From the NCBI GenBank assembly GCA_037903475.1, contig JBAJFG010000309.1, forward strand, positions 2,046,001-2,110,000: a DNA stretch of 64,000 nucleotides, read 5' to 3'. The DNA comes from Ancylostoma caninum (lineage: Eukaryota; Nematoda; Chromadorea; Rhabditida; Ancylostomatidae). The translations under genes and the position numbers were made by a program. The notes under the pieces were generated by a model. That model made no database searches. It was not told the DNA's origin and worked only from the letters and a program-made list of their open reading frames with translations. Below are positions 46,125-57,117 of the stretch, one piece after another (the stretch's first letter is position 1; each line of letters starts with the position of its first letter).

Positions 46125-46920
46125 TTGGGCTCGGAGATCGGAATGAAACCTATCTGGCTTGAATATTTGTTTGAGAAAGTGCTACAGCATACATATAGGG
46201 TGTTAAGGCATTCTGAACGTTACTCTCGCAGTACCGGAGTTCCACAGAGAGGGGTTCTTTCTCAGCTGCTTTTCTTAATTTACACATCTGATTTGCCATC
46301 AAAACTAAAGAATCATCATTCCACAAAGGTCCAGCTATATGCTGATGACATCAAGGTGTATGCCGCTTACGATGACAGTGATACTTTTCTAATCCATTCT
46401 GCATTATCTGATGCAAAAGCTGCAATGAAAGATTGGTCTTTACAGCACAATATCCCTTTAAACGGTGTTACATCTTGGCGATGCACCTTATGTGGATTAC
46501 AATTGACGACTCAATTTTGTCACGCAAACCTGAAGTAAGAGTTGTTATGGATGAAAGACTTAGCTTTCGGAGTCAAATTGACCATGTGATAAGCAAAGCT
46601 AGGAAATCCCTGTTTCAAATCTTTCGTAATGTCCACGGAAAAGGTCAAAGAATTTCAGTGCGTCTTTTTAAATCTTACGCCTTGCCGCATCTACATAGAA
46701 TACTACTTACAGGCGTGGAGCCGCTTTCTCAAAAGAGATATAAAGAAAATTGAAAAAGTCCAACAGACTTTCACAAGAGTGCTTTTCTTTAGAATACATC
46801 CCTACAGCACAAATCCTGAACCGATGCCTTCTTATCAAAAGCGCTTAAAAGAGCTCAACATTCACAGTTTGGAATACGATTGTTTCGCGTTCTTGTGTTC
46901 GCTTTCAAAATTTTGAAACT
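46125..46920 (+). pseudogene. CR1/Jockey-like non-LTR reverse transcriptase fragment
   Basis: Three overlapping frames together give the second half of a non-LTR RT. The first is STGVPQRGVLSQLLFLIYTSDLP, where the usual GVPQGSVLGP has decayed, then the catalytic YADDIKVY. The second reads PEVRVVMDERLSFRSQIDHV and SKARKSLFQIFRNVHGK. The third reads RDIKKIEKVQQTFTRVLFFR and PSYQKRLKELNIHSLEYD, the thumb and C-terminal signature of CR1/Jockey-class elements. Frameshifts near 46480 and 46660 and missing N-terminal and endonuclease parts show that it is a 5'-truncated dead copy. It starts right after the family A element. Confidence 0.85.
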
Positions 46921-47405
46921 AAGTTAAGTTGAGAGCAAGTAAATATTGGCGTTTCAGACCAAGTAATGGAAGAAAAGGTGGGTTCAACATTCAGCAGTTG
47001 TTTCATACTTGTGAGTTGAACTTGAAGAGTCGTAACGCATTTTTCATGAGAGCCGTAATGTAGCTACGAAGTTTTCCGGCCGTGGTCATTCACCCGCCTC
47101 CTGGTATGGTGTTCGTACTGCGTTTGCGAAAAATCGATCTATCCAGAGTATTCGCTATGATCTCCAGTTGATTGCTCAGTCTGAAAGTTCTCTCGGTTCA
47201 ATCATCGACGATGATTAGTCTAGGATTTGCACATCACTGGTTTTTTTCCTCGGCAGCTTCGTTCAAGCTCGTCACATTAGTGTGCTTGTCGAGTGGATTC
47301 ATTCTGCCTCGGTACAGTTTTCCTACTCACCTCAGAACCTCTGCAACGGCTATCTAGCCAGCTGTTGAGAAACTAGTTTCGGATCGCATCTGAGACTAGT
47401 TTGCC
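46921..47405. other. Probable tail of the non-LTR element, then no gene
   Basis: Frames such as RSVAYDLQLIAQSESSLG near 47145..47205 may extend the retroelement, but no clear 3' end or repeat tail was found. Confidence 0.3.
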
Positions 47406-47595
47406 AAAAGCTGGTTAAATACTATTTTCCGCAACTTCCTTGCTAAACATTTGCAGATGAAAAGCTAGTGAAATACTATTTCCCTCCACTTCCTAATTAA
47501 ATACTTGCAAATCAAAAGCTGGTGAAATACTAATTTTCGCCCATTCGTTGCTAAATACTTGCAAATCAAAAACTAGTGAAATAGTATTTTTCAAG
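47406..47595 (+). repeat. 54-bp tandem repeat, 3.5 units
   Basis: Units start at 47406, 47460, 47514 and 47568 (partial). Each opens AAAAGCTGGTGAAATACTAT and ends TTGCAAATC or a near variant. The segment just upstream (47377..47396) matches the end region of the 39057..39303 MITE. Confidence 0.9.
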
Positions 47596-47770
47596 CAGAG
47601 AGATCTCGTTTTTACGTGTTCCTTCACAGACTGTTTTCAGTAGTAGCTTTATTCGACAGGAACTTGTGGTGAACTATGTCAGACAGCTCAACAACAAAAA
47701 GTAATAAAAAATAAAAAAGGAAATAAAAATATGGAATAATGCAGCGCACTCATTCCGGAAGAGTTCTTTC

Positions 47771-48496
47771 TTAAAGGCATCACCCATTATAACCTTCACG
47801 TCCAGAATTTTGAATGTTTTGGAGTCTGGACCATAGTGGCAGTAATTCTACACAAGTTGCACTGCCGAAGATATCGGCATTCCCAAGATTTAACAAGTTA
47901 GACTTGGTATCCGGGTATCTGCGGGGTGAGATGTGGCGCGATCCGAATCAGCTGATTTCTGCCGCAGTCACTCAGTTTCCCTAAGAAAAAGTTTGTTTTC
48001 CATACTCATTTCCAGAAGTTTTACATTGTGATGATCTGATTCCCCCACCTATGCTCTTTCAACTGTTGTTAGACAGTACGATCGCTTTTCTCTCAGAACT
48101 TTTAAATTTTCAATTATGATATCAATTTCTGTTCGTTAGCTCTTTACACTTAATCATAAGTATTGTTTCTTTTCCCAAGGCACGTCTCTGTGGTGAACAT
48201 TCTATTTTCCTTTTGTTTGTGCTTTTTCTCCTCCAGGGAAAGCTGGAAAATTGGTCAATTATCTAGTTGCGCCAAGAAATTCGTTGACAATAAAGGCAGC
48301 GTCATCAACTTCCTTGATCTACTCCACCAGCGTAACTCGGCCGAATTGCTATAATGCAGCAAATTGGTAGCATCCAAAAACCATTTTAACATGAGTTCTG
48401 ATAAAATTGACGACATTATTCATGCTCCACATAGTCAGAAACCCAGGATTGCTCTAAAACCTGAGTGACAAAGTTTTTCGTGGGTGCTGCCTTTAA
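47771..48496. mobile_element. TTAA-flanked MITE with CACCCA ends (726 bp)
   Basis: The left end is TTAA-AGGCATCACCCA and the right end is TGGGTGCTGCCT-TTAA, so inverted termini of at least 12 bp are bordered by TTAA. It belongs with the 30743..31167 and 52376..52846 elements, which share the AGGCA terminus. No transposase was seen; the 63-codon frame inside is not supported. Confidence 0.7.
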
Positions 48497-48589
48497 CACA
48501 TAACGAACAATACGACCCACCGGTGGGTCGTATCCGTTTTATCCCTTTTTCTTAGGTGGAGCTCTCCCAAATTCTGCCCCTTGGGCTTA

Positions 48590-49330
48590 TTCTACACGCT
48601 GAACACGGAATTGGCATCCATTTTGCCATACCATAACTGCGATACTGTAGGATTACTGTAGTCATACTGTAGAATACTGTACAATAGATTCTGTTGATGT
48701 ATTTTCTCACAGCATCTTTCTCACAGACGTGCAGAACATGAATACGCCATCAGTCGTGCACCGTAGAGCAGTACTCTGAGGCTACTGTGGCATTGTCGTA
48801 TGGTTACTGTAGATCTACTGTAGATGCATTTTATTCACCAAATTCAGTGAAACTTTGGCAAGTGGGGTTATGTGACATGCTGAGCACGAAATTCACATTC
48901 ATTTTGTACCATAGCGCAGTACTGTAGGGTTACTGTAGGCATACTGTGGATGCATTTTGCTCACCAAATTCAGTGAAACTTTGGCAAGTGGGATTATTTG
49001 AAATGCTGAACACAAATTTGAGATCCATATTCAAGATAGGTGCCATATTCGAGATCAGAGTGTAAAATAACCCCAATTTTGGGCAAATTCTGATGGAAAA
49101 CCTTTCCCTTAGTTACTACAATATGATTACAATAACCCCGCAGTGATGCGATACGATAGACAATGGATATCATGTTCTTAATCTTTATCTAAAATAACCC
49201 TCCTGTGCAAATTTTGGTTGAATTCTGATAGAAAAAGGTCTTTCTACAGTTTCTACAGTATACATACAGTAACACTACAGAAGTGCTTCACCAAGTAAAA
49301 TAGATGGCATGTTTGTGATCAACATGTCAA
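48590..49330. repeat. Degenerate repeat array (GCTGAACACGAA / CTGTAG-rich)
   Basis: A unit of about 150 bp is repeated four or five times with strong divergence. Landmarks are CTGAACACGAAATT, CATTTTGTACCATA, TACTGTAGGGTTACTGTAG and CAAATTCAGTGAAACTTTGG. It is related to the internal repeat of the 43801..44211 MITE. Confidence 0.7.
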
Positions 49331-52300
49331 ATATGCCCTAATTCTCGCAACTCCGGTGAGAAACAAGCGCAAGCTCGCTTTGGTCCAAAGTGGCCCTGAG
49401 CGGAAAATCTGCGTTGTCGCGAATGTGTTAATCTTGTTCGTCCGGAGTGGTTTTTATCTTCCGTCGGAAATTGTTGCTATGAAAGAAGTCACGCTTTGTA
49501 GGACTGCTAAGGTGTTTGAAGTTACCTCAGAAATTACATTTACAGCACGCTTACGAATCCGGGCATCATTAGCTGTGTAAAATTGGCTGCTAAAGGGATT
49601 TTGTTCTGATGGCACGTGGCCTCATAAACCCTGGAATTCGTCTTACTTAGTGGATTTCTTGAAAAAAAAGAAAATGTAACTAATGATTTTTTTCGTTAAA
49701 AAACCGACCAACGATTGTCTGCGTATCCAGTTCTGTTAGCTCGTTTTTTCTGTTTCTTGAAAGCACTGTGACGAAACTCCAGTTTTCTGGGCTGTGAGCC
49801 TAAAGCGGCGAAGTTCGTTGTATGCCTATTTGTTACAAATAATGCCCTGAGAAAGTGCGCTCACAACTTCCACAAGTTCTTGAATGAACTTGATCATAAA
49901 TCTTTTTTGTTCTGATTCCTTGCGGATATCACCGCCGAATACCTTCTGGAGTTTCGCTTACACGTTATTGATTGAGCAGCCTCAAAATTCCCTGCATTTA
50001 TTATTCTAGGAGAAGAATTAATAAGGGAGCGGTACCAAGACAATTACCAGGGCCGTAGTCCGCAGCACTCAAGAAGTGCTCCGCTACGCACCCGGGAACA
50101 CTTTCGAATCCTTTGGCATAGCTTATTTTTTCTTGGAGTATTGCATTAGTCAATTTCTTTCCGAGATTGTCTTGTACTGTGAACATATGTTTCACCGTAA
50201 ATTCACTCTATCTAAACCCATATGTAAAAAATCATGTGTCTCACTGCTCTCGCTATTTTGAATTGGTTCCTAGCAATAAGATATTCTTCTTCTTTGCCGT
50301 TATCCTTGATACGGCTAGCAATACCTGCCATCTCATCAAGGTCGACCCGGCATTCTTCAAATGCACTTAGTGCTTGCTATAACAAGAAAATTGAGTTTTA
50401 CAAATGAGAATTCAGTCAATTACAAGGAGTTCATGCTCTACTTCACCCGGAAATCAGTACGATTTACAAGTTTGCTTGTATTCTTTTAGGTGACAAGGAT
50501 AAACGACAAAAATTAACCGATAACTTTACCTACATTCCCTTTATTATTCAACAACAAGCTAACAAAAATTTGTTTCCTTTCCGAAGAATCTGATTTCTGC
50601 TAATAACCATCGTAGTAAGTGTATTAAGCGTTTTTCTTCACAACGCCACGTCAATGGTTCCGTAGTGAGGTGAAAAGTAATAAACCTATAAGGTCTGTCC
50701 CAAATCGGCATGTGTTACCTCACAAGACGAGAGACATCTCCACAGCCATTCCACTGGATATCTGGAGAACGAGGGTAGAACAGAACGGGGCGTTGCAAGC
50801 AAAATTGATCATCACTCTCTTCACAGTGCCTATCAGTAGAGTCTGAGATTATCATTGCTCCTATCAGTAGAGTCTCAGATTATCATTGCTGACTTTATTT
50901 TATGATGTATATTCCTTTACATTGCGACATCCTGTAATCCTTCCCATACGAGTTCGATGGCGACATAATTTCTCTCCAAACACCAATCATATGGTTAAAT
51001 GGTCGTAATGAGCTGTGCATATTCCGGCTAACTTAATTGATTACCTACCACCACCGAAACAAAGGGAAGCCTAGCGAACTACAACAGGTTTGTTATATTT
51101 AAATTCCCAATGCTCACACCTCATGTTATTAATTTTCCAAGTTCAGGCTGAAATTAAGTAAATAGTTCGGCATCCCATTTTTACGTCTTTCTTGTAGCAG
51201 ACGTTCAGCTACATCGTCGTTGTTAATGTCTTGTTCCCTTAATTTTTTATCACTGAGAAAAATTAAAGAAATCATGTCTTGCCACCACAAAACTTTTGCT
51301 CATTTCGTCGTTGTAGTGTTGATTGTTAGTGGAAAAAAAAGCTCGCATCTCTACGGGATGTGTCACGGTCGGTCCGTCCTGACCACCTTGCGCGAGGGCG
51401 GTCTTCTCCATTCCGGGTTCGCCTGACTACCTTCTTCCTCAGTGACTCTCGAAACATAAGATAGTGCAATGTGATAAACAGACTTATCAAAAATGTCTGC
51501 GTTACCGTTCCGGATGTGTAAGTCGTGGAAGTTTTTTTTCTTTGGACCTTCGGATAGGTCTGCGAAACATCTAATCAGAGTACCAGTCTGGGCATGCTTT
51601 AGCAATTTGCAATGCTTACCAAGCAACTGACGGCGGTCCTTCGAGTCCATGAAAGAAACGTCGAGGTCATCTTCGAAATCTACTCGAGATAGTTCAGACA
51701 TAACTGCTGCTAGCTGCTTAACTTAGCTGACCTGGCAACTTATAAATGCGGGTGAATGCAAATGCATCCGTTACAGATAAGTAGTGGTCGAAACCACTGA
51801 ATTCCATGACTTCACAGCACACCGTTAATAACATTTCATTCACTACATCTGCTTATAGAGTACAAATCTATGCGTGTCTTACTAGAAAAATATCCAAATT
51901 GTCAGATATTCTATGAGTTTATTCGGGGGAGTGTCTGTTCGTCGTTGACATGAAATAAGAACTACAGTCGGAATAATCAAGTATAATTTCATGCCCTAAC
52001 AGAAGGCGCACAGGAACGATGCGCACGTTTTCTTCTAGATAAGGTTTAGTGTGGAACCACATTGTATTTGAGCGTTCCATCTGAGCTAGGTCCCGCACAT
52101 GAGAATAAACCCGACTGTCCTCAAAGAAGAGATTAATCTTGAGAAAGGGTTCTGTGATGGGAAGCGCCGAACAATAACGTGAACCTCATTGCAACTTTGT
52201 GCTATCAACTCTAGGCTCGCCGGGCAGACGCCTTCATCCAACCTGATGACAACATGATGTTGCTGCAATGAAAACGACTGGCTCCTCCGTAAGGACGAAT

Positions 52301-52375
52301 AGTATCGTCCTTTGTAGATCATCCGTGAGCAGAGAATGTATGTAATAATCTTTCCTCAAATACTATATGCAATAT
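49331..52375. other. Intergenic, no gene recognised
   Basis: The only defined repeat is at 50829..50890. A 112-codon minus frame (51363..51701, starting MSELSRVDFEDDLDVSFMDS) and a 78-codon one (52086..52322) have plausible composition but no motif and no splice support. Confidence 0.3.
50829..50890 (+). repeat. 31-bp perfect-length tandem duplication
   Basis: Two adjacent 31-bp copies (50829..50859 and 50860..50890) of CCTATCAGTAGAGTCTGAGA-type sequence differ at one base. Confidence 0.95.
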
Positions 52376-52846
52376 TTAAAGGCAGCAGGAGCTGAAATCC
52401 TCGACTCCGAGCTGAGCTGTGGGTGATGAAGTACAGACTCAGCACATCACAAATGTGAAACGAACACAGATAATGATGGCTTACCTGCAGAGAAAATGGA
52501 ACATTCGTCGCGAACACGCCTGGCCGTGTTCGCGCGCGGACGAGTTTTCCCCGGCGCGAAAGCCATTGCGGCGCGTGGTTTGGCGCAAAGGGAAAACGAA
52601 ATGCATTCAATTCACAGGATTTCATGGCGGGACTGGGCCAAAACCACGCGCCGCAATGGCTTTCGCGCCGGGGAAAACTCGTCCGCGCACGAACACGGCC
52701 AGGCGTGTTCGCGACGAATGTTCCATTTTCTCTGCAGGTAAGCCATCATTGTCTGTGTTCGTTTCACATTTATGATGTGCTGAGTCTGTACTTCATCACC
52801 CACAGCTCAGCTCGCAGTCGAGGATTTCAGCTCCTGCTGCCTTTAA
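52376..52846. mobile_element. 471-bp near-perfect hairpin flanked by TTAA
   Basis: TTAA-AGGCAGCAGGAGCTGA at the left returns as TCAGCTCCTGCTGCCT-TTAA at the right. The two arms of about 215 bp are almost identical inverted copies (CTGAGCTGTGGGTGATGAAG, GCGAACACGCCTGGCCGTGT, CCATTGCGGCGCGTGGTTT). Only about 40 bp at the centre are unpaired. The long frames across it on both strands are mirror images of each other and are not genes. Confidence 0.9.
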
Positions 52847-54515
52847 ATGCCTTTGAAACGTACTAAAACTTGCAGCCATTCAAGGTTCTTGAAGCTCTGC
52901 TCAGCTCATCTGGAATAGCTATGACAACGTCATTGGGTGATAATGTAATCTCGCCGCAACAGAACATCTGTGCCTACGAAAATGGCCCTTCAACGTAAAT
53001 GTTCAACGAAACAGATTTTTTTGTTTTCATCTAATTTTGAAAAATGTGAGCAATTACTCTTTCAGAAGTTTCTGAACGATGAGTTTCTGAAATATTTCCT
53101 CCGATCCAGCAATTAATCGGTTGAAGAATTTTTCGGCGACAGTTATCACGGAAAAGTGTCTTAAATATACAGAAATTATTTCATAATGTAATCTGAAGGC
53201 AGTGTCTCAGTTCAATCGTATAACAACGTCCAAGTGATGGGGTCGTCATCATTTCAGACGATTAACTGATGAAGATATAAAATGTGCTCATCTTTGGAAG
53301 ATCAACAGCGATTCATGCTAGAATTCGTCTGCAGGGCCCATCAGTTCATGGAAAAGTAGACCTCGCGCTGAACTTTTCTGACTCGAAATCAGCAGAGGCT
53401 TTTCACTGCATTCAGAAAGCATGTTCTGCTCTCTCTTATCTCAGCGTTTCAATTTTCTAGGCCTTTATATGTTTTTGAGAGCTCGATGGGAAATTTCAGA
53501 ATTTTCAGGTTTCCGAGGGAAAATTCCCCATTTAATTCACTCAAGCAGGAGCAGGCGTTAGCGCAGGTCTTCCTAGGGGCAAGCTGGGCTTCGTAAATGG
53601 GTCGAAAAGCAAAGGCGGTTAAGTACCGGGGTCCGCGATGGAGCCCCAGAAGAAATTGCGCATGCGACCTATTATTTCTTCATCCGAATAAAAAACGTAA
53701 ACACTTAAAAAAGGCAAAAACTTTCCCAAGGCGAAAACTGAATTGCCTTGAAACGGTCATTAGAACATGAGAGAATGAACAGGGGATTCTTATTACAAGG
53801 TAAAACGCGTTGAAACCAGTCCGCGGCGTCGTTTGATTGGAGCAGATATTCTACTGGCTTGGACTCCGCGAGATTTTAAGGATTCCTGCGCAGTGTAAAC
53901 ACAACGGAATGAATTTAAATCTCCAAAGACAAAAGAACTAACGGGGTACTAAAAGTGTATGCTACGAATGATCCATGCTTATGTAAACTAAAGAAGTGTA
54001 TTCTCCCTACTCAGACATTCGTGGGGGTCGACTGCAGGCACCTACCTACCCCCACATATGGCCGACGTCCCCCCACGTGCCCTCAATGCTACCCCCGACG
54101 TCCAGAACTACAACATTTAAGCTGGAATTGATCCACTGGAGCTCCACAGCCAACGTTTTCGCACACAAACTTAGCCCCGTTAAGCCTGTTGTGACAAGAA
54201 CGGCAATAGTAATATTTCTGGTGAGGGTATTTTGCCAGAGTCCATCTATTAACGATTTAACACCATCAGTGATCTCAACAAGAATTGTGTAGCAGCACCA
54301 TTAGTGAAAAATGGGAGATCCCAATACCTGATAGAGAAACCCACCAAGTGACTAGCTGTTCCACTAGCTTGCAAAGTTAGAAGATCGTTGAGATAGGAGC
54401 TCATTTCACTTCCAATTCCGAAGTAGGTTATAAAACATCCAGCATACATCTGCCTCTGCGTCGCATCTGCAGTCCCAATCCGAACGGGATTTGCCCCCGA
54501 AATTGTCTGAGGGGT
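52847..54515. other. Intergenic, no gene recognised
   Basis: No coding region or repeat boundary was identified in this 1.7 kb. Confidence 0.3.
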
Positions 54516-54726
54516 AAAATGGAGTTGGGGCGGGGCACTTGGTATAAGTCGGTAATATGACCTGTCGTACACGTTCTGACTTGTTTGCATTTCAGGTAAC
54601 TACTGTACATTAAGAGAGCTAACAAGTCAGAGCGTTTTGGACGTGTTGGCTAACAAGTCAAAACGTGTAGGACAGGTCATATTACCGACTTATACCAAGT
54701 GCCCCCCCCCCCCAACTCCATTTTGC
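54516..54726. mobile_element. Inverted-repeat MITE, ~210 bp
   Basis: Left AAAATGGAGTTGGGGCGGGG-CACTTGGTATAAGTCGGTAA and the following ~30 bp return inverted at 54650..54726, where the G/C run is expanded to CCCCCCCCCCCC. The arms are about 70 bp. Confidence 0.8.
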
Positions 54727-55206
54727 TCTGTCTGAGTAATTACCCTATTATGAGAACTCGTGAACACTTACCGCCGCTCCAAGGAAGTTAGAAGATGAAA
54801 GTGAAGGTGAGGGAAAATGAAGTTGTTGATTAATTACATATACACGTGTTATCACGGTCCCGGCGGACAGCAGCACGTCTGGAGAATTCCGGCGGACGAC
54901 AGCACGTCGAGGGGTATGAGCAGCACGTTCTGCTATAGCAGAACCTCGTGCCACGCTCCCCCAGTTCAAAAGGTGGGCGGGGCGATGGGGGTTCGACCCG
55001 CTGTTCGACGGCACAATTGTCTGAGTATGTATGCTGAATGCCAAATCACCGCTGGTTAACAACATTCCAAGAACTAGGAATTCCACACTTCATGGATCGT
55101 ATCCACCAGGTGCTTGAGCGATGAAGCGGACCCTGAAGGAAAAGAGTATGCTGCGGAAGTCCAAAAATTATGTGAACTAAAAAAGTGTGTGATTGCTCGA
55201 TTCCTC
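54727..55206. other. No gene seen
   Basis: Probably includes the unrecognised 3' end of the RTE element that lies above it on the minus strand. Confidence 0.3.
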
Positions 55207-55540
55207 TTACCACTCTTCTTTTTCAAATGTTTTCACTCCACACCAAGTTCCGTTGAGCGAGGATGGGGCATCCGGGACCCATCCGTTTCTCATGAAAATC
55301 GCCTTCGTCAAATTCAGTTGGAGACTGATCTTCCCACATGCGAAGATGGTTAAGTCGCCAGCCATCAACTTCCACTCCCACGCTATCCCATTCCAGTTTC
55401 CGCATGATGTCTTCGAGAGTGGCGCTGAATAGTTTTGGCGACACGGTATCGCCTTGCCGAACCCCTCTCTCGACGTCGATGGTGATGTCTTCGTAGAATG
55501 AAGAGATCCTGGTCGTGAAGTTGTTGTAGAACTCACGAAA
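55207..55540 (-). pseudogene. RTE reverse transcriptase, distal part
   Basis: FYNNFTTRISSFYEDITIDV leads to the conserved RGVRQGDTVSPKLFSATLED, IMRKLEWDSVGVEVDGW and RLNHLR. In other RTE elements HHLR is followed by FADDIVLI; here the sequence jumps directly, with a frame change, to ISLQLNLTKAIFMRNGW, so the catalytic aspartates are lost. The end fades after SLNG near 55230. Confidence 0.9.
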
Positions 55541-55542
55541 TA

Positions 55543-57115
55543 TCAGGTTGGTGCGAAATTAATTGCCGAAACGAACACTTCAGTTCAGTGTGTTAAAACT
55601 CGGCTCAATCACAACTTCGCTAATCAGTTTAACATCCATTCTATGAGGCAGTTCCTTTCTAACAATTCAGTGGATATTCCATGCCTTTACAACAAAAACT
55701 TATATAGCGACAATTCACGAACTTTTGGAGAGCTATTTCGGCATGCTCCAGATCATCAATCTGCTGCTCTCGCAGGTTCGCATCTATGACCTAGGACAAC
55801 AGATTTTCAGTAAGGAAAAGGTCTGACAAATAAGGAGGAAATATGCGAATCTCTATGCCTCAGTGGCGGACGCAGGGGGGGGGCGGGGGGGCGCGCGCCC
55901 CCCCCCCCCCGAGAATGGGTCGCCAAATTTTCGAAATTACTTTACAATACAAATAGAAATCTTGTGTTAGTTTATTTTTAATTGTTTATTTTTATTATTA
56001 TTTTTAATATATTTTTTATTTATTGTTTATTATTATAATTAATATTATTATTAATTTTATTTTCCGTCTGGGTCCCCAAAACGGCGGAGACCCCACTTTT
56101 CTTCCCACGCCCCCCCCTCCCGCCCACTTTCTGCGTCCGCCACTGCTATGCCTCACTGCACCAGTTTTTGCCCGGTGAATTTTTGAGAGAGAGAGGCTTA
56201 GCGCTACCTTGGAGCAGGGGAAACCTGATTTCGTTCATCACTGCCTACCCCATCTACGGCTGATTTTCAGAGATCAACAAGAATTTACAATACTAGGACC
56301 ATGCTGTCAATGTTTGATTAGGTTTGAGAATGCTACAGTCAGTCGCATCCTTACAGCACCACCAAACTCCTGACGCAACCTCCCTAGAGAGAAAATTTGT
56401 TTAAAAAAACGTAGAAGTGGAAAAACGTCCCTGCCCATACCCATCCACACTTCTTTTTATCATACAGAAATCGATCCTCACCTGCGGTAATTGTATAATC
56501 TAGAAATGAGTCGTTTTGGGACACAAAATTAATTTAGAAGCGATGTCACGCTAGGTAAGACGCTGGTCATCAGTCAGATCTTGTGGTGTTCACGTCCGCG
56601 TCTCTCTTATGCAGTTGATGGAAATCAGATGTTTTGAAACTGTAGCATAGTGAGTATCCATCCCTGCCCTTTTCTCCGGATAGTAAGATCCGGTTTAGGT
56701 TCCACGGCTGCCCTCAACGTCTGATCGTCAAGCGGCATTCCGTGACCATGACCATGGTAGAATTTGAGTCTAAGATCGTATTAAGAAAAATTCGCGAATC
56801 CCTAGCTCACTGTCCATTGGGAAGACGACTCTAACCTAAACAAATGCAAGATTACTGGAGACCTGCGATTCAGAGTGTTCGAGTTTGATTTCATTAACCA
56901 TGACCACCCAAAAACCGCGTTGGCTCATCAATTGTTCAGAACTCCACAAAAAGCTACTGAAGAGACGTAGCCAAAATATCAAAGTGGCTTTTGAAAGAGG
57001 AGGAAAATCCTTTTCCGAAAGTCACACAAACTTGCTTGAAATTGTCAAATTCCACAGGAGAGAAAAGTTTATCTGTGCATACTCAAAAACTGCAATTAAT
57101 TTCGCACCAACCTGA
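55543..57115. mobile_element. Mariner-ended element (1.57 kb) inserted in the RTE
   Basis: The termini TCAGGTTGGTGCGAAATTAA and its complement form inverted repeats of about 24 bp, bordered by TA (55541..55542 and 57116..57117). The TTGGTGC-AA-TTAATTGC pattern is that of mariner elements of the type seen in Hsmar1 and the hookworm transposon bandit (recalled family knowledge). No readable transposase with D-D-D residues was found inside. The only feature is the nested hAT-type MITE at 55861..56145, so the element is non-autonomous or badly decayed. Confidence 0.85.
55861..56145 (+). mobile_element. hAT-type MITE, copy 4 (285 bp)
   Basis: Almost identical to copies 1 and 3. It has CAGTGGCGGACGCAG and CTGCGTCCGCCACTG ends and a perfect 8-bp duplication CTATGCCT (55853..55860 and 56146..56153). 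It lies inside the mariner-ended element. Confidence 0.95.
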
Positions 57116-57117
57116 TA

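Noticed and set aside
51363..51701. 112-codon minus frame starting MSELSRVDFEDDLDVSFMDS
   Set aside because: Composition is plausible, but there is no motif, no neighbouring exon in phase and no upstream signal that distinguishes it from chance.
52419..52866. 118-, 81- and 80-codon frames on both strands
   Set aside because: The protein sequences mirror each other because they come from the two arms of a hairpin element; there is no homology or splice support.
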